9,281 bases of DNA, from assembly GCA_002438075.1 (NCBI GenBank), contig DJSQ01000177.1, positions 1 to 9,281 of the forward strand, read 5' to 3'. How positions within the stretch are numbered: position 1 is the first letter of the stretch; each line of letters opens with the position of its first letter. The notes under the pieces were generated by a model. It was not told the origin of the DNA. It did no database searches and saw nothing but the letters and a program-made list of their open reading frames with translations. Positions 1-6,110 of this stretch are shown here, piece by piece. The stretch is from Clostridiales bacterium UBA6330 (GTDB lineage Bacteria > Bacillota > Clostridia > Oscillospirales > CAG-272). The position numbers were made by a program, and so were the translations under genes.

Positions 1-12
1 AGCCCCAAGGTC

Positions 13-1104
13 TTATTCCCCCTCAAACACCCTGCGGCAGAACTCTGCCGTGTACGCCTCCTTTGCGGGGAAATCCATGGCAAGCTCGTAAATCGCCTCG
101 ATTTTGAAGTGTACGCACGCCGCACGCTCCAGCTCCTCAATCGCACCCGATAGCATCACACGGCGTACCCGCTCCGCATAGTTCACCGACTCCCGTAGAC
201 GGCGTAACCCGCCCGTGTCCACAAACCGCCGCATCGAAACACTGCGGTGCGGGTAACGGCAGGACTCCTCGGGCAGGACCGCGAATACCACACCGCTCTC
301 TGTGAAGAATAACGCGTCCGTCCGCTCGGGCAGAATCGGGTCACGCGAAACCCGCACCGCAAGCCGCTTTTCCGATGCCAGACGGTAAAGCTCCCGCATC
401 AGCAGATACGCGCTCCCGTGACAGTCCTCAATCAAGCAAATCTTCTCCGCCTGCGCAAAGTAGGTGTCAAACAGCACCCGCCCGCGCATCCCAACCCCGC
501 GCATCAGAGCGGTGCGGGGACGGAACGCCTTCCCGTTCGGCAGGTCGCGCATCAAACGCCCCGCAAAGCGTGCAATCGCCCCCTCCCGCAAAAACGGCGC
601 GGTCAGCTCGTCAAGCGATTCCGTCATCCCACCGTAGCCCGCAAGATAACGGTACGCCCTGCGGTATGCCTCCGACTTCTCCCGATTCAGACGGTCCAAT
701 TCGTCCCGCTCCCCGCGCAACGCCTCCGCCGACCAGAACGTCCCCAGATTCACCAGCTCCTCCCGATACCCCGGGCGGCGCGGCTCGTATACGTGCGGCG
801 CGGTCGCGTCCAAGAGCGCAATGCCCTCCTCCCCGTCCTTCGTGAGAATGATGCCGTCCAGCGAATCGGGGTCCGACGAGCAGTAAATCATCTCCGCCCG
901 CCAACCGTGCGCCGTGCCAGCGTTTGCAACATCCCGCATAAAGCGGCTCTTGCCCGTCCCCGGCCCCCCTTTGATTGCGTACAGCCGACCGATTCTGCGG
1001 TCGTCAAAGGTCTCCGTGTACCAGCTCCGAAAGCCGCCCGCACTGTTGGATGCCACGAAGTAAGCGTCCTCCCCATCCGAACGAACTCTTTCCTTTTCCG
1101 CCAT
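13..1104 (-). CDS. P-loop ATPase of the PRK06851 type, function unknown
   Basis: A 363-residue soluble protein with no signal peptide or membrane segment. A classical Walker A motif, GGPGTGKS, lies at residues 46-53. It is followed by YCSSDPDSLDG (74-84) and DATAPHVYEP (99-108), a combination I recognise from the clostridial ATPase family PRK06851. From memory, that family is a tandem duplication of two P-loop domains. Here the second half (about 200-363) keeps the layout but shows no GxxxxGK[ST]; the equivalent stretch appears to be IEDCHGSAYLLMREL (225-239), so the second site looks degenerate. The start is well supported: reading the minus strand, AAAGGAG (complement of 1113-1119) lies 8 nt before ATG. 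The gene is divergent from spoIIIAA with about 120 nt between them; I see no clear sigma-A promoter for it. The biochemical role of the family is not known to me, and any link to sporulation is only positional. Confidence 0.8.
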   Translation of the reverse strand: MAEKERVRSDGEDAYFVASNSAGGFRSWYTETFDDRRIGRLYAIKGGPGTGKSRFMRDVANAGTAHGWRAEMIYCSSDPDSLDGIILTKDGEEGIALLDATAPHVYEPRRPGYREELVNLGTFWSAEALRGERDELDRLNREKSEAYRRAYRYLAGYGGMTESLDELTAPFLREGAIARFAGRLMRDLPNGKAFRPRTALMRGVGMRGRVLFDTYFAQAEKICLIEDCHGSAYLLMRELYRLASEKRLAVRVSRDPILPERTDALFFTESGVVFAVLPEESCRYPHRSVSMRRFVDTGGLRRLRESVNYAERVRRVMLSGAIEELERAACVHFKIEAIYELAMDFPAKEAYTAEFCRRVFEGE

Positions 1105-1188
1105 TTGCCCCTCTCCTTTCGGTAATTTCGTATTTTGTTATCAGAATATGCAAAGCGCGGCGTTCGGTTCTAATCTTTTTTTCGTGCT

Positions 1189-1196
1189 CATATAGT
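1189..1196 (+). promoter_or_regulatory. Candidate sigma-E -10 element upstream of spoIIIAA
   Basis: CATATAGT matches the B. subtilis sigma-E -10 consensus CATACAnT with one mismatch. The matching -35 position (1168-1174, TTCTAAT, 14 nt spacer) agrees with kmATATT at only four of seven positions. The predicted start of transcription near 1203 would give a leader of about 25 nt to the spoIIIAA ATG. In B. subtilis the operon is transcribed in the mother cell by sigma-E, which fits, but the weak -35 makes this a candidate only. Confidence 0.4.
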
Positions 1197-1227
1197 GCTG
1201 TAGTAAGTCGTAAGGGGGGGTGAGCAG

Positions 1228-2136
1228 ATGCAGATCATTCGGTCGGAGGTCCGACGCGAGGTCCTCCCGCCCTCGGTTGCGGAGGTCCTGCCGCGTAAGC
1301 TGACGGACGCGGTCGGGCGGCTTTCCCCCGCCGACATCCCCGAGGAGCTCCGCCTGCACGCGGGGCGGATTGCAACCGTCACCTGTGCGGGGCGGGATAT
1401 TCCAATCGGTGTAACCCTGACCCGCGAGGAAATGCGCGACCTGCTCCTGCGGGTCTGCGGCGGCTCGCTTTACGCCTACCGCGACACCATCAGTCAGGGC
1501 TATATCGCCATGCGGGACGGCGTGCGGGTCGGCGTGGTCGGAAGCGCGGCGGTTGAAGGCGGACAGGTCATCGGCGTGTCCGAGGTCACGGGACTGATGT
1601 TCCGCCTGCCGCACGCGGTGCGCGTCAACGCCGCGCCCGTGGTTGACCTGTTGCGGCAGGGGCATCTGCTGTGCGGGGTCCTCATCTACGCCCCGCCCGG
1701 GGTCGGCAAAACCACCCTGTTGCGGGCGGTGACACGCGAAGCGGCGCGGGAATGGCGCACGGTTGCGGTGGATACCCGCGGCGAGCTGGCACCAAGCCTT
1801 GACGGGAACGACCTGCGGCTGGATATTCTTTCGGGCTACCCGCGCGATGTGGGACTGGAGATTGCGGTGCGGTGCATGGCGGCGCAGGTTGCGGTCTGCG
1901 ACGAAATCGGCGGCGCAAAGGATGCCCGCGCGGTGCTGTCTGCCGCCAACCATGGGGTCCCGCTGGTCGCAACGGCGCACGCCGACACGGTTGCGGGACT
2001 TATGCGAAGGGCGGACATCCGCGCGCTTCACCGTGCGGGGGTGTTCGGCGCTTACGTGGGCATTGAACGCGCGCGAGAGGTGGGATTCTCCTATCGGATT
2101 ACCATGCGGGAGGAGGTCCGCCTTGACGATGCTTAA
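1228..2136 (+). CDS. spoIIIAA: SpoIIIAA, stage III sporulation ATPase
   Basis: This is the 302-residue cytoplasmic ATPase of the SpoIIIA-SpoIIQ channel, related to secretion ATPases of the type II/IV (GspE/VirB11) class. It is thought to power or gate the complex from the mother-cell side. Visible motifs are Walker A PPGVGKTTLL (156-165), an arginine-containing DTRGE (182-186), a Walker B-like VAVCDEIG (221-228) and ATAHADT (248-254), which resembles the family's conserved His motif. The N-terminal third (1-145) fits the family's regulatory domain, with the conserved-looking SLYAYRDTISQGYI (80-93). The length is close to the roughly 307 aa of B. subtilis. The start is set by a G-rich Shine-Dalgarno (AAGGGGGGGTG, 1212-1222) a few bases before ATG. 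The stop overlaps the spoIIIAB start by 8 nt (ATGCTTAA), so the two are probably translationally coupled. Confidence 0.96.
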   Translation: MQIIRSEVRREVLPPSVAEVLPRKLTDAVGRLSPADIPEELRLHAGRIATVTCAGRDIPIGVTLTREEMRDLLLRVCGGSLYAYRDTISQGYIAMRDGVRVGVVGSAAVEGGQVIGVSEVTGLMFRLPHAVRVNAAPVVDLLRQGHLLCGVLIYAPPGVGKTTLLRAVTREAAREWRTVAVDTRGELAPSLDGNDLRLDILSGYPRDVGLEIAVRCMAAQVAVCDEIGGAKDARAVLSAANHGVPLVATAHADTVAGLMRRADIRALHRAGVFGAYVGIERAREVGFSYRITMREEVRLDDA

Positions 2137-2599
2137 ATTCATCGGGTGCCTCCTGATTCTTGCGGCGGGCGGCGGCGCGGCGGTGCTTTCGGTCAGAACC
2201 GAACGGCGGCGACTGGAGGTGCTGGACGGCTGGATTGACCTGATTGCCTATGTCCGCTCGCGCATTGACTGCTTCCTGATGCCGCAGGATGCCATTCTCG
2301 TCTCGTGCGGGCGGGACCTGCTCCTGCGTTGCGGGGGAACGCTCCCCTGCCGCAGCTTTTCGGCGCTTGCGCACGCGGCGGAGCGACATCTCACCCCCGA
2401 GGGTGCCCGCTTGGTCGGAGCCTTTGCACAAGGAATCGGCAGTGGCTATCGGGAGGAACAGGTGCGCGCGTGCGACTATTACATTGACGCATTGCGTGAA
2501 ATTCGGAAAAAGCAAGCGGAGGCACTCCCCGCGCGGATACGGGTGCGGGTTGCGCTCTGCCTGACCGCGGCGCTCGGCGCGGCGATTCTGTTATGGTAG
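2129..2599 (+). CDS. spoIIIAB: SpoIIIAB, stage III sporulation protein
   Basis: A 156-residue protein, somewhat shorter than the roughly 171 aa of B. subtilis. It opens with MLKFIG, as in family members, followed by a hydrophobic helix (about 4-20). A soluble helical middle follows, and a C-terminal hydrophobic helix (about 137-156) ends right at the stop. This topology matches SpoIIIAB, which resembles GspF-type platform proteins of type II secretion systems and sits in the mother-cell-derived membrane. Start choice: AGGAGG (2111-2116) is inside spoIIIAA. An in-frame TTG at 2123 is 6 nt from it and the ATG at 2129 is 12 nt away. I chose ATG because it matches the family's N-terminus; TTG would add only two residues. 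The stop codon overlaps an ATG in the spoIIIAC frame (2593), but spoIIIAC most likely starts later. Confidence 0.92.
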   Translation: MLKFIGCLLILAAGGGAAVLSVRTERRRLEVLDGWIDLIAYVRSRIDCFLMPQDAILVSCGRDLLLRCGGTLPCRSFSALAHAAERHLTPEGARLVGAFAQGIGSGYREEQVRACDYYIDALREIRKKQAEALPARIRVRVALCLTAALGAAILLW

Positions 2600-2616
2600 A
2601 AAGGAATGCGAAAAGC

Positions 2617-2811
2617 ATGGATATTTCCCTCATTATCAAGGTTGCGGGTGTCGGAATTCTCGCGGCAATCGCCGCCCAGATTCTCAGCAAGACCGGACGC
2701 GACGAGCAGGCAATGTTCGTCACCATTGCGGGAATGATTGTGGTCCTGATGCTTCTGGTCAGCCGGATTCGTGAGCTGTTTGATCTGGTTCGCTCGGTGT
2801 TTGGGGTATGA
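2617..2811 (+). CDS. spoIIIAC: SpoIIIAC, small stage III sporulation membrane protein
   Basis: A 64-residue protein, about the family's normal length (65-68 aa). It has two hydrophobic helices (about 4-23 and 33-49) with a charged KTGRDE turn between them, and a short basic or acidic tail. SpoIIIAC belongs to the same protein family as SpoIIIAD and is a membrane component of the SpoIIIA channel. An in-frame ATG exists at 2593, overlapping the spoIIIAB stop, but it has no suitable ribosome binding site and would add eight charged residues. The ATG at 2617 lies 11 nt after AAAGGA (2600-2605) and gives the family-like start MDISLIIKVAGVGI. The gene is in the same reading frame as spoIIIAD and only 6 nt from it. 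Confidence 0.95.
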   Translation: MDISLIIKVAGVGILAAIAAQILSKTGRDEQAMFVTIAGMIVVLMLLVSRIRELFDLVRSVFGV

Positions 2812-2817
2812 CGGCGC

Positions 2818-3210
2818 ATGGATACGGTCCGAATCTGTCTGTTTGCCGTGGCGGGCGTGACGCTGGCGATTCTGCTGCGGCAATGGCGGGGCGAATTCGT
2901 TCCGCTCCTGCGGCTGGCGCTGGCGGCGGTGTTCGCGGGGGCAATTATTGCCATGTCCGCCCCACTGGTTTCCTACATCCGAACGCTGACCGAAGCCGCA
3001 GGGGTCCCCGGGTATGCGGAATTCCTGCTCAAGGCGCTCGGCATTGCGGTGCTGACGCAGTGCTGTGCCGAGCTTTGCCGCGAAAGCGGCGAGAGCGGCG
3101 TGGCAAGCGGCGTGGAGCTGGCGGGAAAGGTGGAAATTCTGCTTCTGGCGCTCCCGCTGATTGCCGAAATTCTTTCCACCGCGCGCGAATTGCTCTCGCT
3201 TGCCTCGTAA
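2818..3210 (+). CDS. spoIIIAD: SpoIIIAD, stage III sporulation membrane protein
   Basis: A 130-residue polytopic membrane protein, close to the roughly 133 aa of B. subtilis. Hydrophobic segments are seen at about 4-20, 30-50, 68-85 and 103-125. The second pair resembles the first and resembles SpoIIIAC, consistent with the shared SpoIIIAC/AD family. It is a component of the channel platform in the outer forespore membrane. The Shine-Dalgarno is weak (GGGG at 2803-2806), so translation probably depends on coupling to spoIIIAC, whose TGA stop is two codons upstream in the same frame. The stop overlaps the spoIIIAE start (TAATG, 3208-3212). Confidence 0.95.
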   Translation: MDTVRICLFAVAGVTLAILLRQWRGEFVPLLRLALAAVFAGAIIAMSAPLVSYIRTLTEAAGVPGYAEFLLKALGIAVLTQCCAELCRESGESGVASGVELAGKVEILLLALPLIAEILSTARELLSLAS

Positions 3211-4337
3211 TGCTTCTTTTGTTCCCGTTTCTGCTTGCGCTCCCCGCCTCCGCCGAGGAAGAGGACACCGACAGCATCGGGGAGCGCGTCCCGCCCGAAT
3301 ATGAGGACCTTCTGGCGGCGATTCCCGAGGACATCCGCGAATACCTCCCCGAGGAGCTGTTTTCCTCGGAGAGTGGAACGCTTGCCGACGGCGCGGGCAA
3401 GCTGAGCGATTTTTCCTACCTTTTGGAGACGGTCCTGCGCACGGTCGGGCTTCGGCTCGGGGACTGCCTGCGCCTGCTCGCGCAAATCACGGGGCTTTTG
3501 CTCCTCTCGGCGGTTGCCTCTGCTCTGCGGGACTCCCTGCGGAGCGAATCGGTGGGACGTGCGTTCTCCTTCTGCTCCACGCTCGCCATTCTCATGGCGC
3601 TTCTCTCGGGCGGTTACACGACCGTGCGGGTGGCGGTGGATTACTTCTCCACGCTCGGAAAAATGACCTCCGCCGCCATTCCCCTGCTCGCCACGCTCTA
3701 CGCGATGGGCGGGAATGTCACCGCCGCCGCGTCGGGTGCCGCAGGGCTGACGGTCTATCTGACCCTGACCGAGGAGCTGGTGGGAAAAACCATCGTGCCG
3801 TTTGCGGGCATCTGTCTGGCATTTGCGGCAATGGAGGCGGTGGACTCGAATATGCGGCTCGGGACGCTGGCGGCAACCGTCAAAAAGCAATACACCACCC
3901 TGCTCGCCTTTCTCATGACGCTCCTGCTTGCCATGCTCGGGGCGCAGACCACGCTCGGAGCGCGTGCCGACACGCTTGCCATGAGAGGCGCGAAATTCGC
4001 GGCGGGCAACCTGATTCCCGTGGTCGGCGGGTCGGTGTCGGAGCTTCTTCGGACGGTCAGCGCGGGGGTTGGATACCTGCGCGGGACGGTTGGCATCTCG
4101 GGGGTTCTGCTCCTGTTGCTCACGCTGTTGCCTGTGCTTGCGGAGTTGCTTCTCTACCGTCTGGTCTGGCAGATCGGTGCATCGGTTGCCGACCTTGTGG
4201 GCTGCACGTCCGAGAAAAAGCTGTTGGATGAGGTCGCCTCGCTCTGCGGCTATCTTGCGGCGGCGGTGAGCATCTGCTCGTCGGTCTTTATTCTCGCACT
4301 GACCCTGCTGGCGCACTGCGCCTCGGCAATCGGATAG
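3210..4337 (+). CDS. spoIIIAE: SpoIIIAE, stage III sporulation membrane protein
   Basis: A 375-residue multi-span membrane protein (about 399 aa in B. subtilis). It begins with a short signal-peptide-like stretch, MLLLFPFLLALPASA, with an AxA-type site at 13-15. An acidic soluble segment follows (16-65), then repeated hydrophobic helices from about 84 to 370. The LGKMTSAAIPLLATLYAMGG stretch (149-168) and FAAGNLIPVVGGSVSELL (263-280) are the kind of conserved loops I associate with this family. The start is the ATG in TAATG, overlapping the spoIIIAD stop; no Shine-Dalgarno is visible, so translation is likely coupled. The frame stays open upstream to 2808, but that part is a shadow of spoIIIAD and would bury the signal peptide. 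SpoIIIAE is thought to be a membrane platform part of the channel. Confidence 0.95.
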   Translation: MLLLFPFLLALPASAEEEDTDSIGERVPPEYEDLLAAIPEDIREYLPEELFSSESGTLADGAGKLSDFSYLLETVLRTVGLRLGDCLRLLAQITGLLLLSAVASALRDSLRSESVGRAFSFCSTLAILMALLSGGYTTVRVAVDYFSTLGKMTSAAIPLLATLYAMGGNVTAAASGAAGLTVYLTLTEELVGKTIVPFAGICLAFAAMEAVDSNMRLGTLAATVKKQYTTLLAFLMTLLLAMLGAQTTLGARADTLAMRGAKFAAGNLIPVVGGSVSELLRTVSAGVGYLRGTVGISGVLLLLLTLLPVLAELLLYRLVWQIGASVADLVGCTSEKKLLDEVASLCGYLAAAVSICSSVFILALTLLAHCASAIG

Positions 4338-4351
4338 GAGGTGCGGGAAAA

Positions 4352-4816
4352 ATGACGGCTTATCTGCTGACGCTGTTCGGCTCCGCGCTTGCCGTGGCTC
4401 TGGTGGACCTGCTGGTCCCCGAGCGCGGCAGAAAAACCGTGCGGCTCATCTCGGCGCTCTTCCTGCTTTGCGTGCTCTCCGCACCGCTTCCACGCGCCTT
4501 CCGCGCAATCCGCGACTACACGCTTCCCGACACGGCGCAGGACGCGCGCGAGGAGTACACGCAAAAAATGAAGCAGGCAATGGAATCCGCCTCCCGCACC
4601 TATTTCGCGCGGACGCTCACCGAGCTGATTGAGGAGCAGTTCGCGCTGGAGGAGGGCTCGGTGCGGTGCGCCATCGAGTGGCAGGAGGACGGCGGCGCGG
4701 AGCCGAAACGGATTACGGTCATTCTGTCGGGCTCCGCCATCTGGCGCGACCCCGAGAAGATTGAGAAATTCGTCAAAGACCTGATTGGTTGCGAATGCGT
4801 CACGGCGATTGAATAG
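4352..4816 (+). CDS. spoIIIAF: SpoIIIAF, stage III sporulation membrane protein
   Basis: A 154-residue protein. Two N-terminal membrane helices (about 3-21 and 30-45, joined by PERGRK) precede a soluble domain with an acidic helical region (58-100) and a mixed alpha/beta C-terminal part (102-154). This layout matches SpoIIIAF, whose soluble domain has a ring-building-motif-like fold seen in type III secretion and SpoIIIAG/AH proteins. It is somewhat shorter than B. subtilis SpoIIIAF (about 206 aa). AGGAGG (4336-4341) overlaps the spoIIIAE stop and lies 10 nt before ATG. Six nucleotides separate its stop from the GTG at 4823 that precedes spoIIIAG. Confidence 0.93.
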   Translation: MTAYLLTLFGSALAVALVDLLVPERGRKTVRLISALFLLCVLSAPLPRAFRAIRDYTLPDTAQDAREEYTQKMKQAMESASRTYFARTLTELIEEQFALEEGSVRCAIEWQEDGGAEPKRITVILSGSAIWRDPEKIEKFVKDLIGCECVTAIE

Positions 4817-4825
4817 GAGGGTGTG

Positions 4826-5356
4826 ATGTTCGGTTTTGGAAAAAACAGTGAGCATGGAGAGGGCGGAAAGGGCTCCGCGTGGCGGGTCTGGCTGATTCCC
4901 ATCGGCGCGCTGTGCGGGATTCTGCTGTTGGTATTCGGAAGCGGGCTCGGGAGCAAAAAGCAAGCAAGCGACACGCCCGCCGAGACCGACAACGCGGAAG
5001 AGCTTCTTGCCGATTACCGCAAGGCGCTGGAGCAGGATATCCGCGCGCTTTGCGAATCGGTGGAGGGCGTGGGAAACGTTACGGTTGCGCTGACGCTCTC
5101 AGGCGGCTTCTCGGACGTTTACGCAACCGAGGCGGGGCGGGACGGCGGCGAGCAGTATGTCATCGTCGGCAGTGGCTCAAACGCCTCGGCACTGCGGCTT
5201 TCCCGCAACGCGCCCGAGATTGTCGGCATCGGAATCGTTTGCCGCGGCGGTATGAATTCTGCGGTCCGACAGGAGCTGACTGCCCTGCTCTCGGCGGCTT
5301 ACCATGTTCCGAGCAACCGTATTTATATAACGGAAGCAAAAAAAGCAGGAACATAA
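4826..5356 (+). CDS. spoIIIAG: SpoIIIAG, ring-forming stage III sporulation protein
   Basis: A 176-residue single-pass membrane protein. It has a short glycine-rich cytoplasmic N-terminus, a membrane helix (about 21-38) and an extracytoplasmic domain (57-170) with the ring-building pattern: helix ELLADYRKALEQDIRALCESVEGVGNV, strand VALTLSG, and a final strand pair around IVGIGIVCRGG. The C-terminal helix and strand (146-169, ending NRIYITEA) are typical. In B. subtilis SpoIIIAG (229 aa) forms a large ring in the space between the two membranes. This protein is much shorter, mainly because the segment between the first strand and IVGIGIV is short. Start choice: GTG at 4823 is only 2 nt from AGGAGG (4815-4820), whereas ATG at 4826 is 5 nt away and gives MFGFGK. 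Confidence 0.93.
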   Translation: MFGFGKNSEHGEGGKGSAWRVWLIPIGALCGILLLVFGSGLGSKKQASDTPAETDNAEELLADYRKALEQDIRALCESVEGVGNVTVALTLSGGFSDVYATEAGRDGGEQYVIVGSGSNASALRLSRNAPEIVGIGIVCRGGMNSAVRQELTALLSAAYHVPSNRIYITEAKKAGT

Positions 5357-5368
5357 TCCCTGCCTGCC

Positions 5369-5397
5369 GCATATTATACGCATCCGTCGCATAGAAT
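5369..5397 (+). promoter_or_regulatory. Putative internal sigma-E promoter for spoIIIAH
   Basis: GCATATT (5369-5375) matches the sigma-E -35 consensus kmATATT at every position. A 14-nt spacer separates it from CATAGAAT (5390-5397), which differs from the -10 consensus CATACAnT at one base. The spacer length is the usual 14-15. Transcription would start near 5404, leaving a leader of about 27 nt that holds the spoIIIAH Shine-Dalgarno. It sits in the only sizeable gap inside the operon. I recall that an internal promoter in the B. subtilis spoIIIA locus has been reported; I do not assert its exact position there. Confidence 0.6.
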
Positions 5398-5430
5398 GAA
5401 ATGAAAAACATTTTCGAGGAGGAAATCGAA

Positions 5431-6048
5431 ATGAAAAACAAGAATTACGCACTCAGCCCCACCGCAGAAAGCTCCGCCGCCCCCCGCAAAAAGGAGGGAA
5501 AGTTCCATCTGTTCATCATGAAGATCGGCAAGCGGAACATCATCATTACCGCATCGGTCCTGCTCATCGGCGTTGCGGTCCTGCTCAACTGGGTCCTCTT
5601 CTCGGGTACCAAGACGGGCAAGGACGGCTACAAGGATTACGACAAGCCGAACGGCAGTCAGGAGGAGCAGAAGGGTGACGATGCTCCGACCGACCAGAGC
5701 GGAACCTACTTCTCGGCAACGCAGGTCAGCCGCCAGAGAGCCAGAGACGAGGCGCTGGAGGTCCTGCAATCGGTGGTGGACAACAAGGAATCGAGCGAGA
5801 CCGTAAAGGCAGAGGCGCTTGCGGGCATCGCCGCCATTGCGGATGAGATTCAGAAGGAAGCGAACATCGAATCCCTGATCACCGCAAAGGGCTTTGAGCA
5901 GTGCGTGGCGGTTCTCTCGGGCGAGAAGGTCCAGATCGTGGTCAAGGCTGAGGAATTACAGCCCGCCCAGATTGCGCAGATCAACGAGATTGTCTACGCC
6001 CAGACCGGTATCGCACCGACCGGCGTAACCATTATCAACAAGAAATAA
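5431..6048 (+). CDS. spoIIIAH: SpoIIIAH, SpoIIQ-binding stage III sporulation protein
   Basis: A 205-residue single-pass membrane protein (218 aa in B. subtilis). It has a basic cytoplasmic N-terminus, a membrane helix (about 36-57), a flexible charged linker rich in Lys, Asp and Gln (60-92), and an extracytoplasmic YscJ/FliF-like ring domain (93-205). The family-typical start of that domain is visible (YFSATQVSRQRARDEALE, 93-110), as is the closing pattern of helix plus strand ending TGVTIINKK. In known spore formers it binds forespore SpoIIQ across the intermembrane space, holding the two membranes together and forming the channel. The start is ATG 5431, 8 nt after AGGAGG (5417-5422). An in-frame ATG at 5401 lacks a Shine-Dalgarno and would lie at or before the predicted sigma-E start site. 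Confidence 0.96.
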   Translation: MKNKNYALSPTAESSAAPRKKEGKFHLFIMKIGKRNIIITASVLLIGVAVLLNWVLFSGTKTGKDGYKDYDKPNGSQEEQKGDDAPTDQSGTYFSATQVSRQRARDEALEVLQSVVDNKESSETVKAEALAGIAAIADEIQKEANIESLITAKGFEQCVAVLSGEKVQIVVKAEELQPAQIAQINEIVYAQTGIAPTGVTIINKK

Positions 6049-6054
6049 TCCGAA

Positions 6055-6090
6055 AATCCCCCCGCGAAGCGCTTGCCTCGCGGGGGGATT
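6055..6090. terminator. Bidirectional terminator between spoIIIAH and the EpsG-like gene
   Basis: A perfect 13-bp inverted repeat: AATCCCCCCGCGA (6055-6067) and TCGCGGGGGGATT (6078-6090), with a 10-nt loop. On the minus strand the hairpin runs directly into a short T stretch (ATTTTCGG), serving the EpsG-like gene. On the plus strand the T-run is interrupted (ATTGAAGGAATTTT), so it is a weaker intrinsic terminator for the spoIIIA operon. Confidence 0.8.
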
Positions 6091-6110
6091 GAAGGAATTT
6101 TGGGGCACGC

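Noticed and set aside
1144..1151. GCATATT on the minus strand upstream of the ATPase gene as a sigma-E -35
   Set aside because: No CATACAnT-like -10 occurs 14-15 nt downstream.
2973..4316. A 447-codon antisense open frame opposite spoIIIAD/AE, and a 333-codon one at 1141-2142 opposite spoIIIAA
   Set aside because: Rich in Arg, His, Gln and Pro with no family resemblance. Such frames are produced by strong GC codon bias of the real genes on the other strand.
2808..4337. A 509-codon open frame covering spoIIIAD and spoIIIAE, starting at an ATG overlapping the spoIIIAC stop
   Set aside because: Its first 134 codons are the out-of-frame shadow of spoIIIAD. SpoIIIAE starts at 3210 in TAATG with a proper signal peptide.
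5345..5363. GCAGG/CCTGC hairpin after spoIIIAG as an internal terminator
   Set aside because: Only 5 bp and no T-run follows; spoIIIAH lies directly downstream.
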